Source: an uncultured Eubacteriales bacterium
GTDB lineage: Bacteria; Bacillota; Clostridia; Oscillospirales; CAG-272
Direction of reading: 5' to 3'
DNA length: 39,601 nucleotides
Assembly (NCBI GenBank): GCA_949299535.1
Contig: CASGAQ010000004.1
Location: forward strand, 85,468 to 125,068
A program made the translations under genes and the position numbers. The notes below the pieces were generated by a model that was not told the origin of the DNA, made no database searches, and worked only from the letters and a program-made list of their open reading frames with translations. Below are positions 17,170 through 26,594 of the stretch, piece by piece; within the stretch, counting starts at the first letter, position 1; the number at the start of each line of letters is the position of its first letter.

Positions 17170-18045
17170 ATGGCTGAAATTGTTATTAAAACAGAGGGAC
17201 TTTCCTTCGCGTATGATGATGAGGAGGGAACAAGTCCCGCTATACTTGAAAATTTTGATTTGGAAATAGAGAAAGGGGCTTTTGTTGCGCTTCTCGGTCA
17301 CAATGGCAGCGGTAAAAGCACACTTGCAAAACTTCTGAATCTTATTCTTACACCTACGTCGGGTTCCATTTATCTGTTCGGTGAAAAAATAGACGAGGAA
17401 AATATGACTGAGGACGATCTGTATGCGCTTCGCCGCCGCGTCGGTATGGTTTTCCAAAATCCGGATAACCAGCTCGTCGCAACGATAGTCGAAGAAGACG
17501 TAGCTTTTGGCCCCGAGAATCTCGGTGTTCCTCCGGCAGAGATACGAGAAAGAGTCGACAAAGCGCTGGAGCTTGTCGGAATGACGCAATATGCGCGTCA
17601 CAGTCCGCATCAGCTCTCCGGCGGTCAGAAACAGCGCGTTGCCATAGCCGGTATCATCGCATGTGATCCGGAAATTGTCATTTTCGACGAATCGACCGCC
17701 ATGCTCGATCCTATCGGAAGAGCGGAAGTTCTTGAAACTATCGAAAAGCTCAATCAAAATAACGGCACGACAGTTATACTTATTACCCATTACATGGAAG
17801 AAGCCGCAAGAGCTGACAGAGTCATTGTAATAGACGACGGCAAAAAGCTTCTCGACGGAACGCCGAAAGAAGTATTTTCCCAAACAAAGATACTTCGCTC
17901 CGCCGGACTCGACGTACCTCAGACGACGCTTCTTTTGCAGGAGCTTGCCGAAGCAGGTTACGACTTGCCGAATGATGCTCTTACTCCGGAAGAGGGAGCG
18001 CGCGCTTTGGCGGCAATTTTATCTGAAAAGGAAAAAAACAAATGA
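17170..18045 (+). CDS. ecfA1: Energy-coupling factor transporter ATPase EcfA1
   Basis: A 291-residue ATPase of the vitamin-uptake ECF module. It has Walker A GHNGSGKST, the Q-loop in VFQNPDNQLVATIVEEDVAFG, the signature LSGGQKQRV, Walker B IVIFDESTAMLDP and the H-loop in ILITHYMEE. The FQNPDNQ form of the Q-loop is characteristic of this family. It pairs with EcfA2 and drives EcfT and interchangeable substrate-binding S subunits. AAGGAA precedes the ATG; the end overlaps ecfA2 by four bases. Confidence 0.95.
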   Translation: MAEIVIKTEGLSFAYDDEEGTSPAILENFDLEIEKGAFVALLGHNGSGKSTLAKLLNLILTPTSGSIYLFGEKIDEENMTEDDLYALRRRVGMVFQNPDNQLVATIVEEDVAFGPENLGVPPAEIRERVDKALELVGMTQYARHSPHQLSGGQKQRVAIAGIIACDPEIVIFDESTAMLDPIGRAEVLETIEKLNQNNGTTVILITHYMEEAARADRVIVIDDGKKLLDGTPKEVFSQTKILRSAGLDVPQTTLLLQELAEAGYDLPNDALTPEEGARALAAILSEKEKNK

Positions 18046-18905
18046 ATGCGGCAGAACTTAAAGATGTATCGTATGTATACAGCAAAAACACGCCTTTTAT
18101 GAAGGTAGCTGTTGATAATATAGATGTAAATTTCGAAGAAAATATGATAACGGGTCTTATAGGTCATACCGGCAGCGGAAAATCCACTGTCGCACAAATG
18201 CTTAACGGCCTCTTGCGTCCATCGAGCGGAGATGTTTTGATACATGGCAGAAATATGTGGGAAGATCCTAAAAAAATAAAGGAATTTCGATATATAACAG
18301 GTCTTGTTTTTCAATATCCGGAATATCAGCTTTTTGAGGAGACTGTCTATAAGGATGTCGCGTTCGGACCTAAAAATATGGGACTTTCGGACGAGGAGAT
18401 AGATATGCGTGTACGTGAAGCGATACACTTCGTCGGACTCCAAGATGATATCCTTGAAAAATCCCCGTTCGATATCTCAGGCGGGCAGAAACGCCGCGTG
18501 GCTATTGCCGGAGTTATGGCGATGAAGCCGCAGAATCTTGTTCTTGATGAGCCGGCGGCAGGTCTTGATCCTCGTGGCAGAGATGAGATATTAAGCAGGA
18601 TATGCGAATATCAGAAAACGACTTCTTCTACTGTTATAATGATAAGCCACAGCATGGAGGATATGGCGCTTTATTGCGACAGGCTTGTTGTAATGAATCA
18701 TTCAAAGCCAATTATGTCCGGCACCTGCGAAGAAGTTTTTTCGCACGCCGAAAAGCTTGAACAAGCAGGACTTGCTGTTCCGCAGGTGACAAAGCTTATG
18801 CTGGAACTTGAGCGAATGGGATATGCAGTGAATACCTCTGTCTACACTGTCGAAGACGCAAAACGTGAGCTTCTGCGTATGCTCGGAGGTGAAAAGAATG
18901 CTTAA
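18042..18905 (+). CDS. ecfA2: Energy-coupling factor transporter ATPase EcfA2
   Basis: This 287-residue partner ATPase has Walker A GHTGSGKST, Q-loop VFQYPEYQLFEETVYKDVAFGP, signature ISGGQKRRV, Walker B LVLDEPAAGLDP and H-loop MISHSMED. The YPEYQLFEETV form marks the EcfA2 subgroup. It starts within the ecfA1 stop codon and overlaps the beginning of ecfT by eight bases, giving strict translational coupling of the three ECF genes. Confidence 0.95.
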   Translation: MNAAELKDVSYVYSKNTPFMKVAVDNIDVNFEENMITGLIGHTGSGKSTVAQMLNGLLRPSSGDVLIHGRNMWEDPKKIKEFRYITGLVFQYPEYQLFEETVYKDVAFGPKNMGLSDEEIDMRVREAIHFVGLQDDILEKSPFDISGGQKRRVAIAGVMAMKPQNLVLDEPAAGLDPRGRDEILSRICEYQKTTSSTVIMISHSMEDMALYCDRLVVMNHSKPIMSGTCEEVFSHAEKLEQAGLAVPQVTKLMLELERMGYAVNTSVYTVEDAKRELLRMLGGEKNA

Positions 18906-19719
18906 AGATATAACGCTCGGTCAGTTTTTTCCCGGAAACTCGGTTATCCATAAACTCGATCCGAGAATTAAAATAATTGCATGCATATCATATATCGTAG
19001 GGATATTCCTTTGCAAATCAGCCGTTTCATACGCACTTATGCTCGTTTCGGCTCTGCTTCTTGTGCTGATTTCACGACTGCCCGTAAAAACAGTGCTGAA
19101 AAGCATCAAACCTATATTGTTGGTATTATTGTTCACCGCGGTGCTCAATATTTTCTGGCACAGCGGCGAAACCGTGCTTTTCAGTTTTTGGAGAATAACC
19201 GTTTACATGGAAGGCGTGATATCCGCAATCTATATGGTATTGCGTATAGTTTCGCTCGTTATCGGTACAAGCGTTATCCTCACTTATACAACATCACCCA
19301 TAGCTCTTACGGACGCGATAGAGAGACTGCTCTCGCCTTTGCGCTTTATAAAAGTGCCTGTTCATGAGTTTGCCATGATGATGACGATAGCTTTGCGTTT
19401 TATACCTACGCTTATTGAGGAAACGGACAAGATAATGAACGCTCAGAAGGCTCGCGGTTCGGATTTTTCTTCGGGAAGTATCGTTGCACGAGCAAAAGCT
19501 CTTGTTCCCGTTCTCGTACCTTTGTTCATATCGTCTTTCAGACGTGCAGATGAACTTGCCGTGGCAATGGAGTGCCGTTGCTATCGCGGGGGCGAGGGAA
19601 GAACGCGCATGACGCGGCTTCATCTTGCGGCAAGAGATTTTGTGTTTATGCTTTTTATTGCCGTTTTCATAGCCGCAGTAGTTCTTATAAACATATATAT
19701 GCCGTTTTTTGTGGTATGA
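18898..19719 (+). CDS. ecfT: Energy-coupling factor transporter transmembrane protein EcfT
   Basis: A 273-residue membrane protein with five to six hydrophobic segments, starting MLKDITLGQFFPGNSVIHKL. The two coupling motifs that contact the ATPases are visible: QKARGSDF and MECRCYRGGEG. The ATG at 18898 is chosen because GGAGGT lies seven bases upstream. It forms the energising core with EcfA1 and EcfA2; no S component is encoded nearby, which is normal for group II ECF systems whose S genes are scattered. Confidence 0.94.
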   Translation: MLKDITLGQFFPGNSVIHKLDPRIKIIACISYIVGIFLCKSAVSYALMLVSALLLVLISRLPVKTVLKSIKPILLVLLFTAVLNIFWHSGETVLFSFWRITVYMEGVISAIYMVLRIVSLVIGTSVILTYTTSPIALTDAIERLLSPLRFIKVPVHEFAMMMTIALRFIPTLIEETDKIMNAQKARGSDFSSGSIVARAKALVPVLVPLFISSFRRADELAVAMECRCYRGGEGRTRMTRLHLAARDFVFMLFIAVFIAAVVLINIYMPFFVV

Positions 19720-19723
19720 CACA

Positions 19724-20467
19724 ATGAAATATTTATTGAGTATATCTTATTGCGGGACAGCTTATGCCGGTTTTCAGATACAGAAAAATGCAAACACGAT
19801 ACAGGCTGAACTTATAAAAGCCGCAGAGAAAATATTTAATGTTCCATGCCTTGTAACCGGTTGCAGCAGGACTGACAGCGGCGTTCATGCGCTGGAATAT
19901 CTTGCTGTAGCAGAGCCGTCTGAGGGCTGTTCGCGCATATCGGCAGATAAACTGCCGCGCGCTCTTGCTTCCGCTCTTCCACCCGATATAAGCGTTATGG
20001 AGGCGCGTGTCGTAGATGATGATTTTTCTATTAGACATGCGGTAAAAGGCAAAGAATACATGTATCTTATATGGACAAAAGAATACATGAACCCGTTTCT
20101 TTATTTGAGAGCATGGCATTATACAAAAAAACTCGATATAGATAAAATGAATCGAGCTGCCGAGCGCCTGGTCGGAAAGCATGATTTTGCCTCTTTTATG
20201 GCGAGCGGCAGCGAAGTCGCAAAGACAGTCCGCACGATAACGCGCTGTGAAGTTGTTGCAGACGATGATGGGTGCGTTCGAGTATTTGTTGCCGCTGACG
20301 GATTTCTGTATAACATGGTCAGAATAATCGTCGGCACTCTGGTTTATGTAAGCGAAGGTAAGATAGCGGTCGATGATATCGATAAGATAATAAGATCGAA
20401 AGATCGTTCGCTTGCAGGGAAAACAGCTCCTGCCGACGGTCTTTATCTTGAAAAAGTATTTATTTGA
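19724..20467 (+). CDS. truA: tRNA pseudouridine synthase A
   Basis: A 247-residue enzyme that makes pseudouridine at tRNA positions 38-40. The catalytic aspartate lies in CSRTDSGVHALE. The N-terminus ISYCGTAYAGFQIQKNANTIQ and the later FLYNMVRIIVGTLVYVSEG and KTAPADGLYLEKV are family blocks. The ATG at 19724 gives the standard N-terminus; its ribosome site is poor, which fits coupling to ecfT ending at 19719. The order ecfA1-ecfA2-ecfT-truA is conserved in Firmicutes. Confidence 0.96.
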   Translation: MKYLLSISYCGTAYAGFQIQKNANTIQAELIKAAEKIFNVPCLVTGCSRTDSGVHALEYLAVAEPSEGCSRISADKLPRALASALPPDISVMEARVVDDDFSIRHAVKGKEYMYLIWTKEYMNPFLYLRAWHYTKKLDIDKMNRAAERLVGKHDFASFMASGSEVAKTVRTITRCEVVADDDGCVRVFVAADGFLYNMVRIIVGTLVYVSEGKIAVDDIDKIIRSKDRSLAGKTAPADGLYLEKVFI

Positions 20468-20487
20468 TTTTGAAAGGAAGAATTTTT

Positions 20488-21711
20488 ATGCCGCGCGGAT
20501 TATTTTCTAAAATCAAGGAAAAAACCGATACGATGTCGATATATCTTCCTTATAACAGTGTATACTATGAAAAGCTTGCTGATTTTTACCGTTTGGCGAA
20601 ATTCGGTTCTTTGATCGTACTTGCTGTTTTTGTGATTTTGACAAGTATTATTTGCCATGATGATCTGCGGGCGGAAAACTTCAGATATCTTTTTAAATAT
20701 ATAGATATAGACCCTTCCTCATCGTCCGGAAACTATAAAGATATTTATTACAGTGCAGGCTCCACGTCTTATTTTAATTTTTATAAGGGAGATCTGGTTC
20801 TTGTCGGCGACGGAAAACTTAAACTCTACAATATATCCGGAAAAAACATTCTTTCTGCAGATATCGATACGGAAAATTCCCTGTGCGATGCCGACGGAAA
20901 GTATCTTATAACATATGAGCCGGGTGAAAATACAGTTTCGGTCTTCAATTCATTTTTTAAACTTTACAGCATAACATATGATTATCCCGTCGTATCCGCT
21001 TCTGCAGGAACTGACGGCAGTTTTGCCGTAATAACAAGGGATAAAGATTACCGTAGCACAGTTTATGTATACAATGATTCGTTCAAAATTGTATATTCCG
21101 TGAGAAGCAATGAGAAATATGCGGCTGATGCGGCTGTTTCTCCAAACGGAAAGTATGCCGCGGTGCTTTCGTATGATTCAAACGGCGGGGTGTATTACAG
21201 AGAACTTTCCGTACGCAGCATTTCCAAAGACGAGGAGAAGCTTTTGGTGAAAACAGAGGGAAAGCTCCCCTTGGAAGTGGGATTTTTCGATGATTCATCT
21301 CTTTTTGCGCTTTATTCCGACGGCATCTCTTTTTACGATAAAAAATTCAAAGAAAATATTTCGGTATCTTTCGATTCGCAGATACAGTTTTATCGTGTAT
21401 TCGACGACTGTATAGCAGTTATGACCGGGGAAACAAAAGCCGGTGCCGTTCTGCACATATATGACAGCGATGGAAAAGAAAAATTTACGGAAAGTTTTCC
21501 TTTTTCTACTATAGATGTTAACATAGTTGATGATAAAATATATTTACTGGGAGCGAATGCGGTATATTCGGTGAACGATGGATATGTTTCGTTTGCCGAA
21601 TTTGAAGGCAGTCCTAAAAAAATGTTTGTGTTTGACGACGGAAATGTTATGATCTGTTTCAGCGACCGTACAAAGCTTATAAAAACTTCGGATTTTAAGA
21701 TAAAAAAATGA
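20488..21711 (+). CDS. Membrane-anchored beta-propeller-like protein (DUF5711-like)
   Basis: This protein of about 407 residues has one transmembrane helix (about residues 42-62, GSLIVLAVFVILTSIIC) after a basic cytoplasmic tail. The rest is a long extracytoplasmic region of repeated beta-strand blocks such as KLKLYNISGKNILSADI, YVYNDSFKIVYSV and LHIYDSDGKEKFTE, typical of a WD40-like propeller. It resembles the DUF5711 family of Clostridia, whose role is unknown. AAAGGAAG stands before the ATG at 20488. It follows truA closely and precedes the CvpA-family gene by 16 bases. Confidence 0.8.
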   Translation: MPRGLFSKIKEKTDTMSIYLPYNSVYYEKLADFYRLAKFGSLIVLAVFVILTSIICHDDLRAENFRYLFKYIDIDPSSSSGNYKDIYYSAGSTSYFNFYKGDLVLVGDGKLKLYNISGKNILSADIDTENSLCDADGKYLITYEPGENTVSVFNSFFKLYSITYDYPVVSASAGTDGSFAVITRDKDYRSTVYVYNDSFKIVYSVRSNEKYAADAAVSPNGKYAAVLSYDSNGGVYYRELSVRSISKDEEKLLVKTEGKLPLEVGFFDDSSLFALYSDGISFYDKKFKENISVSFDSQIQFYRVFDDCIAVMTGETKAGAVLHIYDSDGKEKFTESFPFSTIDVNIVDDKIYLLGANAVYSVNDGYVSFAEFEGSPKKMFVFDDGNVMICFSDRTKLIKTSDFKIKK

Positions 21712-21727
21712 CTTTAAGGGGGAGCTT

Positions 21728-22384
21728 ATGTCTGCAGTATTGGATATTATTCTTATTGCCGTTATAGTGATATCCGCCGTTGCCGGCATGAAAAAGGGAT
21801 TTATAAAATCCGTTGCCGGATTTGTTTCTCATATCGTGTCGTTCATTTTGACGCTTTTATTTTACGATCGCTTTGCCGTATATGTAAAGCGGCTGCCTTT
21901 TCTGGCGAATATGATAACAGACGTCGATATGCCTGAACTTGAAGGCGGAAGCACATTTATGCAAAAAATAGAGATTGTTGTCGACCACATTATCTCGTCC
22001 GAGGATGTTTCAGCCGCTTCAGAGGCAATAATAAAAAATTATATAGCTGATATTATTGCGACGGTAATATCTTTTGTCGTACTCCTTGTCGGCTTTATTC
22101 TTCTTTTTAAACTTGTGTTCTGGCTGTTGGATTTTGCAGTCAAAGCTCCCGTGGTGAGACAGATAAACGGTGTCATGGGACTTGTCTTCGGTGTTTTTAT
22201 CGGTCTTTTTTGGGCTTTTATCTTTGCAAATCTTTTCGGCAATATTCTGTTTCCGATATTTAATGCGAAGTGGCCCGAAATATTCCTTGATGATATGTTG
22301 GATTCGGTTGTTTTCAAACTTTGCACGAACGTGAATCCGATAACATATATTTTCCTGTTCCTTAAAAAACTTTTGAACAAATAA
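21728..22384 (+). CDS. CvpA-family membrane protein
   Basis: A 218-residue protein with four hydrophobic segments. The N-terminal ILIAVIVISAVAGMKKGFIKSVAGF block is the recognisable CvpA/colicin V production signature, with a glycine-lysine-glycine turn between the first two helices. The family is widespread and linked to cell-envelope processes, but its biochemical role is unsettled. GGGGGAG precedes the ATG, which lies 16 bases after the propeller-protein gene. Confidence 0.85.
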   Translation: MSAVLDIILIAVIVISAVAGMKKGFIKSVAGFVSHIVSFILTLLFYDRFAVYVKRLPFLANMITDVDMPELEGGSTFMQKIEIVVDHIISSEDVSAASEAIIKNYIADIIATVISFVVLLVGFILLFKLVFWLLDFAVKAPVVRQINGVMGLVFGVFIGLFWAFIFANLFGNILFPIFNAKWPEIFLDDMLDSVVFKLCTNVNPITYIFLFLKKLLNK

Positions 22385-22436
22385 AAAGCAAAATATGTTT
22401 CGCTTTCATAAAAAATATATCTTATACAATGCCGCA

Positions 22437-22473
22437 CGGTGACGCGGCGAAAAAGCGAAAAACTTTGTCACCG
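22437..22473 (+). promoter_or_regulatory. Hairpin just upstream of the Clp ATPase ribosome site
   Basis: CGGTGAC (22437-22443) and GTCACCG (22467-22473) are perfect seven-base arms around a 23-base purine-rich loop. The 3' arm ends at the start of the Shine-Dalgarno stretch GAGAAGGA. It may influence translation or mRNA stability of the gene starting at 22490. No CtsR box was recognised. Confidence 0.5.
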
Positions 22474-22489
22474 AGAAGGATTTTTTCAC

Positions 22490-24841
22490 ATGATGCAATT
22501 ATGCTCAAAATGCCGCAAGCGCATGGCTGTGGTTTTTGTTACCAGAATTGATAACGGAGAGAGTAAAAACGAGGGACTTTGCCTTAAATGCGCTCGTGAA
22601 CTCGGTATACCTCAGGTGGACAGCATACTTTCGAGTATGAGTGTTTCAGGAGATGATTTAGACAATATGGAAGATGAACTCAACGGTTTTCTTTCCCAGA
22701 CTGCCGAAGATTCGAACGCAGATGATTCAGAAGACGGCAATTCACGAGCACCCACTCTTGATTTTTCCAAAATTTTCGGCTCTTTTCCCGTTGCCAACAA
22801 CGCCGCAAATAATGAATCAGGATTTCCCGCGAAGAAAGAAGCCGAGGATAAAAAAGAATCATCAAAAGGCAGATCTTCCGAAAAAAAGAAAAAAGATAAA
22901 GAGCGCAGATATCTTTCGATGTACTGCCGCGATTTGACTGCGGCGGCAAGAGAGGGAAAGCTTGATGCCGTTATAGGCAGAGAGCGTGAGACCGAACGAA
23001 TGATGCAGATACTATCAAGAAGACAAAAGAACAATCCTTGTCTTATAGGCGAACCTGGCGTCGGCAAAACCGCCATTGCGGAAGCTCTCGCACAAAGGAT
23101 TGCTGACGGAAACGTTCCTTTCAAGCTTCTTGACAAGGAGGTCTACCTTGTTGACCTTACATCTCTTGTTGCGGGAACGCAGTTCCGCGGTCAATTTGAA
23201 AGCCGCATGAAAGGACTAATTGACGAGGTTCGTGCGCTCGGAAATATAATTCTTGTTATAGATGAGGTACACAGTATCGTAGGCGTCGGTGATTCAGAGG
23301 GAAGTATGAATGCCGCAAATATCCTCAAACCGTCGCTTTCGCGCGGCGAGATACAGCTTATCGGAGCGACAACGCTTACCGAATACCGCAAATATATCGA
23401 AAAAGATTCGGCTCTTGAACGCCGTTTTCAGCCTATAATGGTCGAGGAGCCTTCGATAGCCGAAACAAAGAATATTCTGAAAGGTATAAAAAAATATTAC
23501 GAAACATACCATAAGATAAAGATATCCGATGCGATCATCTCTCGTGCGGTGGAGCTTTCGGAAAGATATATAACAGACCGTTTTCTGCCGGACAAAGCAA
23601 TAGACCTTCTCGATGAGGCGGCGGCTTATGCGGCTATACACTCTCCCGTTGTAAACCGCGTTGCTGTCGTTGAAAAAGAACTTGAGGCGCTGAAAAAGCA
23701 GATCGCCGAGCTTGAGGAGAATCCTCTTCCGGACGACACCGACGAACAGCGCAAGAACGAACATTATGAGCTTGTTGCGTCGATAAAGGCAAATCAGCTC
23801 AAAGACGAGGCGGAATATGAGAAGCTCAAAGGCGAGCTTGCTTCGATAGAACTCTCGGCGGATTCTCTAGCTCGTGTCGTAGAGATATGGACCGGCGTTC
23901 CTGCAGGAACCATAAATGCAAACGAATTTGAAAAACTGAATACGCTTTCAGAAAGGCTTAAAGACAGGATAAAAGGTCAGGACGAAGCGGTAGACGCTGT
24001 TGTTCGCGCAATAAAACGCAACCGCGCCGGAGTTTCATATAAACGCAAACCTGCTTCATTTATCTTTGCAGGCCCTACCGGCGTCGGCAAAACAGAGCTT
24101 GTAAAAGTTCTTGCAACGGACCTTTTCAGCACGCCTGACGCGCTTATCCGCCTTGATATGTCCGAATTTATGGAGAAACATTCCGTTTCCCGTATGATAG
24201 GTTCGCCTCCCGGATATGTCGGATATGACGACGCGGGACAGCTTACGGAAAAGATACGCCGCAAACCCTATTCCGTCGTACTTTTCGATGAGATAGAGAA
24301 AGCACACCCTGATGTGCTCAATATACTCCTTCAAATTCTCGACGATGGCAAAGTTACCGACTCTCACGGCAAAGAAGTTGATTTCTCAAGCAGTATAATA
24401 GTTATGACGACAAATGCCGGAGCAAGCATGGCGACAAATACCCCCGGCTTTGGAATGAGCGAAAAGAGCATGGCGGAAAACAGAACGGAGCGCGCTCTTG
24501 CAGAGTTCCTTCGTCCCGAGTTTCTCAATCGCGTAGACGAGATAATAACATTCCGTCAGTTGGATAAGGACGATTTTGCTCGCATAGCGTCGAATATGAT
24601 AAACGACCTTCGTGCTGCTCTTGCAGAAAAGGGAATAGGTGTTTCCTGCACGGACGCCGCTTTGGCGCTCATTGCTGAAAAATCTTTTTCCACCAAATAC
24701 GGTGCCCGCAATATGAGAAGGTTTATCAGCCGCAATATAGAAGACATAGCGGCGGAGAAGATAATAGCGGCATACGACAGAGATGTCAAAGAGATCGTTA
24801 TAGATGTAAACGGTGAAGAACTCTCTGTTGAGGTAAAATAA
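22490..24841 (+). CDS. clpE: ClpE-like AAA+ unfoldase with N-terminal zinc finger
   Basis: This 783-residue HSP100 ATPase would feed proteins to ClpP. The N-terminus has a four-cysteine zinc finger (CSKC ... CLKC, residues about 4-36), the hallmark of ClpE. An acidic, serine- and lysine-rich linker to about residue 135 replaces the Clp_N repeat domain of ClpC. The first AAA module has GEPGVGKTA and LVIDEVHSIVG; the second has GPTGVGKTE, LFDEIEKAHPDV and FLNRVDEIITF. A coiled middle segment lies between them. The ATG at 22490 is preferred, with GAGAAGGA nine bases upstream. No mcsA, mcsB or ctsR is adjacent. A strong terminator follows. Confidence 0.88.
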   Translation: MMQLCSKCRKRMAVVFVTRIDNGESKNEGLCLKCARELGIPQVDSILSSMSVSGDDLDNMEDELNGFLSQTAEDSNADDSEDGNSRAPTLDFSKIFGSFPVANNAANNESGFPAKKEAEDKKESSKGRSSEKKKKDKERRYLSMYCRDLTAAAREGKLDAVIGRERETERMMQILSRRQKNNPCLIGEPGVGKTAIAEALAQRIADGNVPFKLLDKEVYLVDLTSLVAGTQFRGQFESRMKGLIDEVRALGNIILVIDEVHSIVGVGDSEGSMNAANILKPSLSRGEIQLIGATTLTEYRKYIEKDSALERRFQPIMVEEPSIAETKNILKGIKKYYETYHKIKISDAIISRAVELSERYITDRFLPDKAIDLLDEAAAYAAIHSPVVNRVAVVEKELEALKKQIAELEENPLPDDTDEQRKNEHYELVASIKANQLKDEAEYEKLKGELASIELSADSLARVVEIWTGVPAGTINANEFEKLNTLSERLKDRIKGQDEAVDAVVRAIKRNRAGVSYKRKPASFIFAGPTGVGKTELVKVLATDLFSTPDALIRLDMSEFMEKHSVSRMIGSPPGYVGYDDAGQLTEKIRRKPYSVVLFDEIEKAHPDVLNILLQILDDGKVTDSHGKEVDFSSSIIVMTTNAGASMATNTPGFGMSEKSMAENRTERALAEFLRPEFLNRVDEIITFRQLDKDDFARIASNMINDLRAALAEKGIGVSCTDAALALIAEKSFSTKYGARNMRRFISRNIEDIAAEKIIAAYDRDVKEIVIDVNGEELSVEVK

Positions 24842-24874
24842 AAAAGCAGTTTTTGGGTACACTTCGTATGGAAG

Positions 24875-24919
24875 CAAAAGAGGTAGAGAACGTGGTTTCT
24901 CTACCTCTTTTGTATTTTC
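24875..24919 (+). terminator. Rho-independent terminator after the Clp gene
   Basis: A 16-pair stem (24875-24890 with 24897-24912) contains AAAGAGGTAGAGAA and its complement around a six-base loop and is followed by TATTTT. It closes the long plus-strand unit before the amino-acid transporter promoter. Confidence 0.85.
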
Positions 24920-24998
24920 CAACGTTGTAAATGCATGGAACGGTGAGTGAAATGATTGTTTTTGAACATATTCTTTTTATAAACTTGTTGAAAAATAC

Positions 24999-25056
24999 TT
25001 GACAAAATCATATATAGATACTATAATTGTATTATCGTTTTAACAAACTAAAACGA
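24999..25056 (+). promoter_or_regulatory. Consensus promoter and operator-like palindrome of the amino-acid ABC operon
   Basis: TTGACA (24999-25004), 17 bases and TATAAT (25022-25027) are perfect. Eight bases later TCGTTTTA (25035-25042) and TAAAACGA (25049-25056) form an inverted repeat with a six-base centre at the predicted transcription start. The position suits a repressor site. Confidence 0.8.
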
Positions 25057-25089
25057 AATAAATTTACATTTTGAAAAGAGATTTTTATT

Positions 25090-25893
25090 ATGAAAAAGAT
25101 TGTTTCTCTTGCGCTTGCTATGACAATGATATTCTGCTCGATGTTTATGTTCGCAGGTTGCGGAAAAGAAGATAATGTGCTCACCTGCGGCGTCACGATT
25201 TTCGAAAAAATGAACGAACAGGACGAAAACGGAAATTGGACAGGTTTTGAATGCGATTTTGCAAGAGCTGTCGGAGAACTTATCGGCATGGAAGTGGAAT
25301 TTCAGATAATCGACTGGGAACAGAAATATTCCGAACTCAACTCCGGTAAGATCGATTGCATTTGGAACGGATATACCGCTAACTCTTCTGACGACGGTGT
25401 TGAAAGAAAAGACCTCGTTGACTTGTCTTATTGCTATATGCTCAACCAGCAGTGCATAGTTGTTAAAAAGTCAAACCTCGATTCTTACAAGAGCGAGGCT
25501 GATCTCGCAGGTAAAAAAGCGGCTGTTGAAGCAGGAAGCGCCGGTGCTGCATATGCTGAAGGTGTTATCGGCGAAAATGGAGATATGGCTACTTTCTCCG
25601 CTCAGATAAATACTTTCCTTGAAGTAAACTCCGGCAAATCCGATTTTGCTGTTGTCGATATAATTCTCGCTAAAAATATATGCGGAAATGGCGACTATGA
25701 AGACCTTGTTATCGTTGACGCCATCGAACTTCCCGCTGAATTCTATGCAATCGGTTTCAAGAAGGGCAGCGAACTTACCGCAAAAGTAAACGAAGCTATA
25801 AAAACTCTCAATGACAACGGCAAACTCCTTGAAATTGCAAAACAGTACGGTTTAGAAAACAGCCTTAATGTCGTTCTCACTTACGAAGAGTAA
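25090..25893 (+). CDS. Amino-acid ABC transporter substrate-binding lipoprotein
   Basis: This 267-residue protein has a lipoprotein signal: a basic start, a hydrophobic stretch and the lipobox FAGC, with acylation expected at Cys23. The mature part belongs to solute-binding family 3. TGFECDFARAVGELIGMEVEF and IDWEQKYSELNSGKIDCIWNG form the first lobe, while LAGKKAAVEAGSAGAAYAE and the C-terminal AIKTLNDNGKLLEIAKQYG form the second. The substrate is a polar amino acid or similar (cystine, glutamine, arginine cannot be separated by eye). It heads a three-gene importer operon. Confidence 0.93.
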   Translation: MKKIVSLALAMTMIFCSMFMFAGCGKEDNVLTCGVTIFEKMNEQDENGNWTGFECDFARAVGELIGMEVEFQIIDWEQKYSELNSGKIDCIWNGYTANSSDDGVERKDLVDLSYCYMLNQQCIVVKKSNLDSYKSEADLAGKKAAVEAGSAGAAYAEGVIGENGDMATFSAQINTFLEVNSGKSDFAVVDIILAKNICGNGDYEDLVIVDAIELPAEFYAIGFKKGSELTAKVNEAIKTLNDNGKLLEIAKQYGLENSLNVVLTYEE

Positions 25894-25935
25894 TGATCTG
25901 AAAAAGATATATTTTTAAGTTCAGGATATATTAAA

Positions 25936-26583
25936 ATGAGTTTTTGGGAAGTTACACTAAGCTTATTGGGCGGACTTAAATGGACTTGCCTTATCTTTGC
26001 TTTGACTTTGCTTTTTGCGTTGCCTTTGGGATTGGTCATATCTTTCGGTTCAATGTCAAAATTCAAACCTATTTCATATATCACAAAGATTTTTGTTTGG
26101 ATAATACGCGGTGTGCCGCTCATGCTACAGATATTCGTGGTATTCTATGTGCCTGGTCTTCTTATTGACGGTTTTTCCGGATTCGACAGATTTCCCTCTG
26201 TATTGATAGCTTTCGTTATAAACTACGCTTGCTATTTTTCGGAGATTTACCGCGGAGGTATTGAGAGCATATCAAAAGGGCAGTATGAAGCGGGAGAAGT
26301 TCTCGGCATGACAAAGTCGCAGATATTCTTTAAAGTTGTACTCATGCAGGTAGTAAAACGCATAATTCCTCCTATGTCAAACGAGATTATAACGCTTGTT
26401 AAGGACACGGCTCTTGCCCGCGTTATCGCTATTATGGAGATACTCAATGTGGCTCAGACTTTCGCCAGCAAGGGACTTGTATGGCCTATATTCTATACCG
26501 CTGTATTCTACCTTGTTTTTGTCGGTCTGCTTACGCTTCTTTTCGGATATTTCGAGAAAAAGCTCTCCTATTATAAATCATAA
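25936..26583 (+). CDS. Amino-acid ABC transporter permease
   Basis: A 215-residue HisM/GlnP-type permease with about five hydrophobic segments. The N-terminal block [21 protein letters not shown] is typical of the family, and the cytoplasmic EAA loop reads [22 protein letters not shown]. It would dimerise in the membrane and bind the ATPase encoded 12 bases downstream. It follows the binding-protein gene after 42 bases, with AGGA as a modest ribosome site. Confidence 0.94.
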   Translation: MSFWEVTLSLLGGLKWTCLIFALTLLFALPLGLVISFGSMSKFKPISYITKIFVWIIRGVPLMLQIFVVFYVPGLLIDGFSGFDRFPSVLIAFVINYACYFSEIYRGGIESISKGQYEAGEVLGMTKSQIFFKVVLMQVVKRIIPPMSNEIITLVKDTALARVIAIMEILNVAQTFASKGLVWPIFYTAVFYLVFVGLLTLLFGYFEKKLSYYKS

Positions 26584-26594
26584 GGGGAATAGAT

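Noticed and set aside
17170..19719. ECF module lacking an S component as an anomaly
   Set aside because: Group II ECF systems normally encode S proteins elsewhere, so the absence is ordinary.
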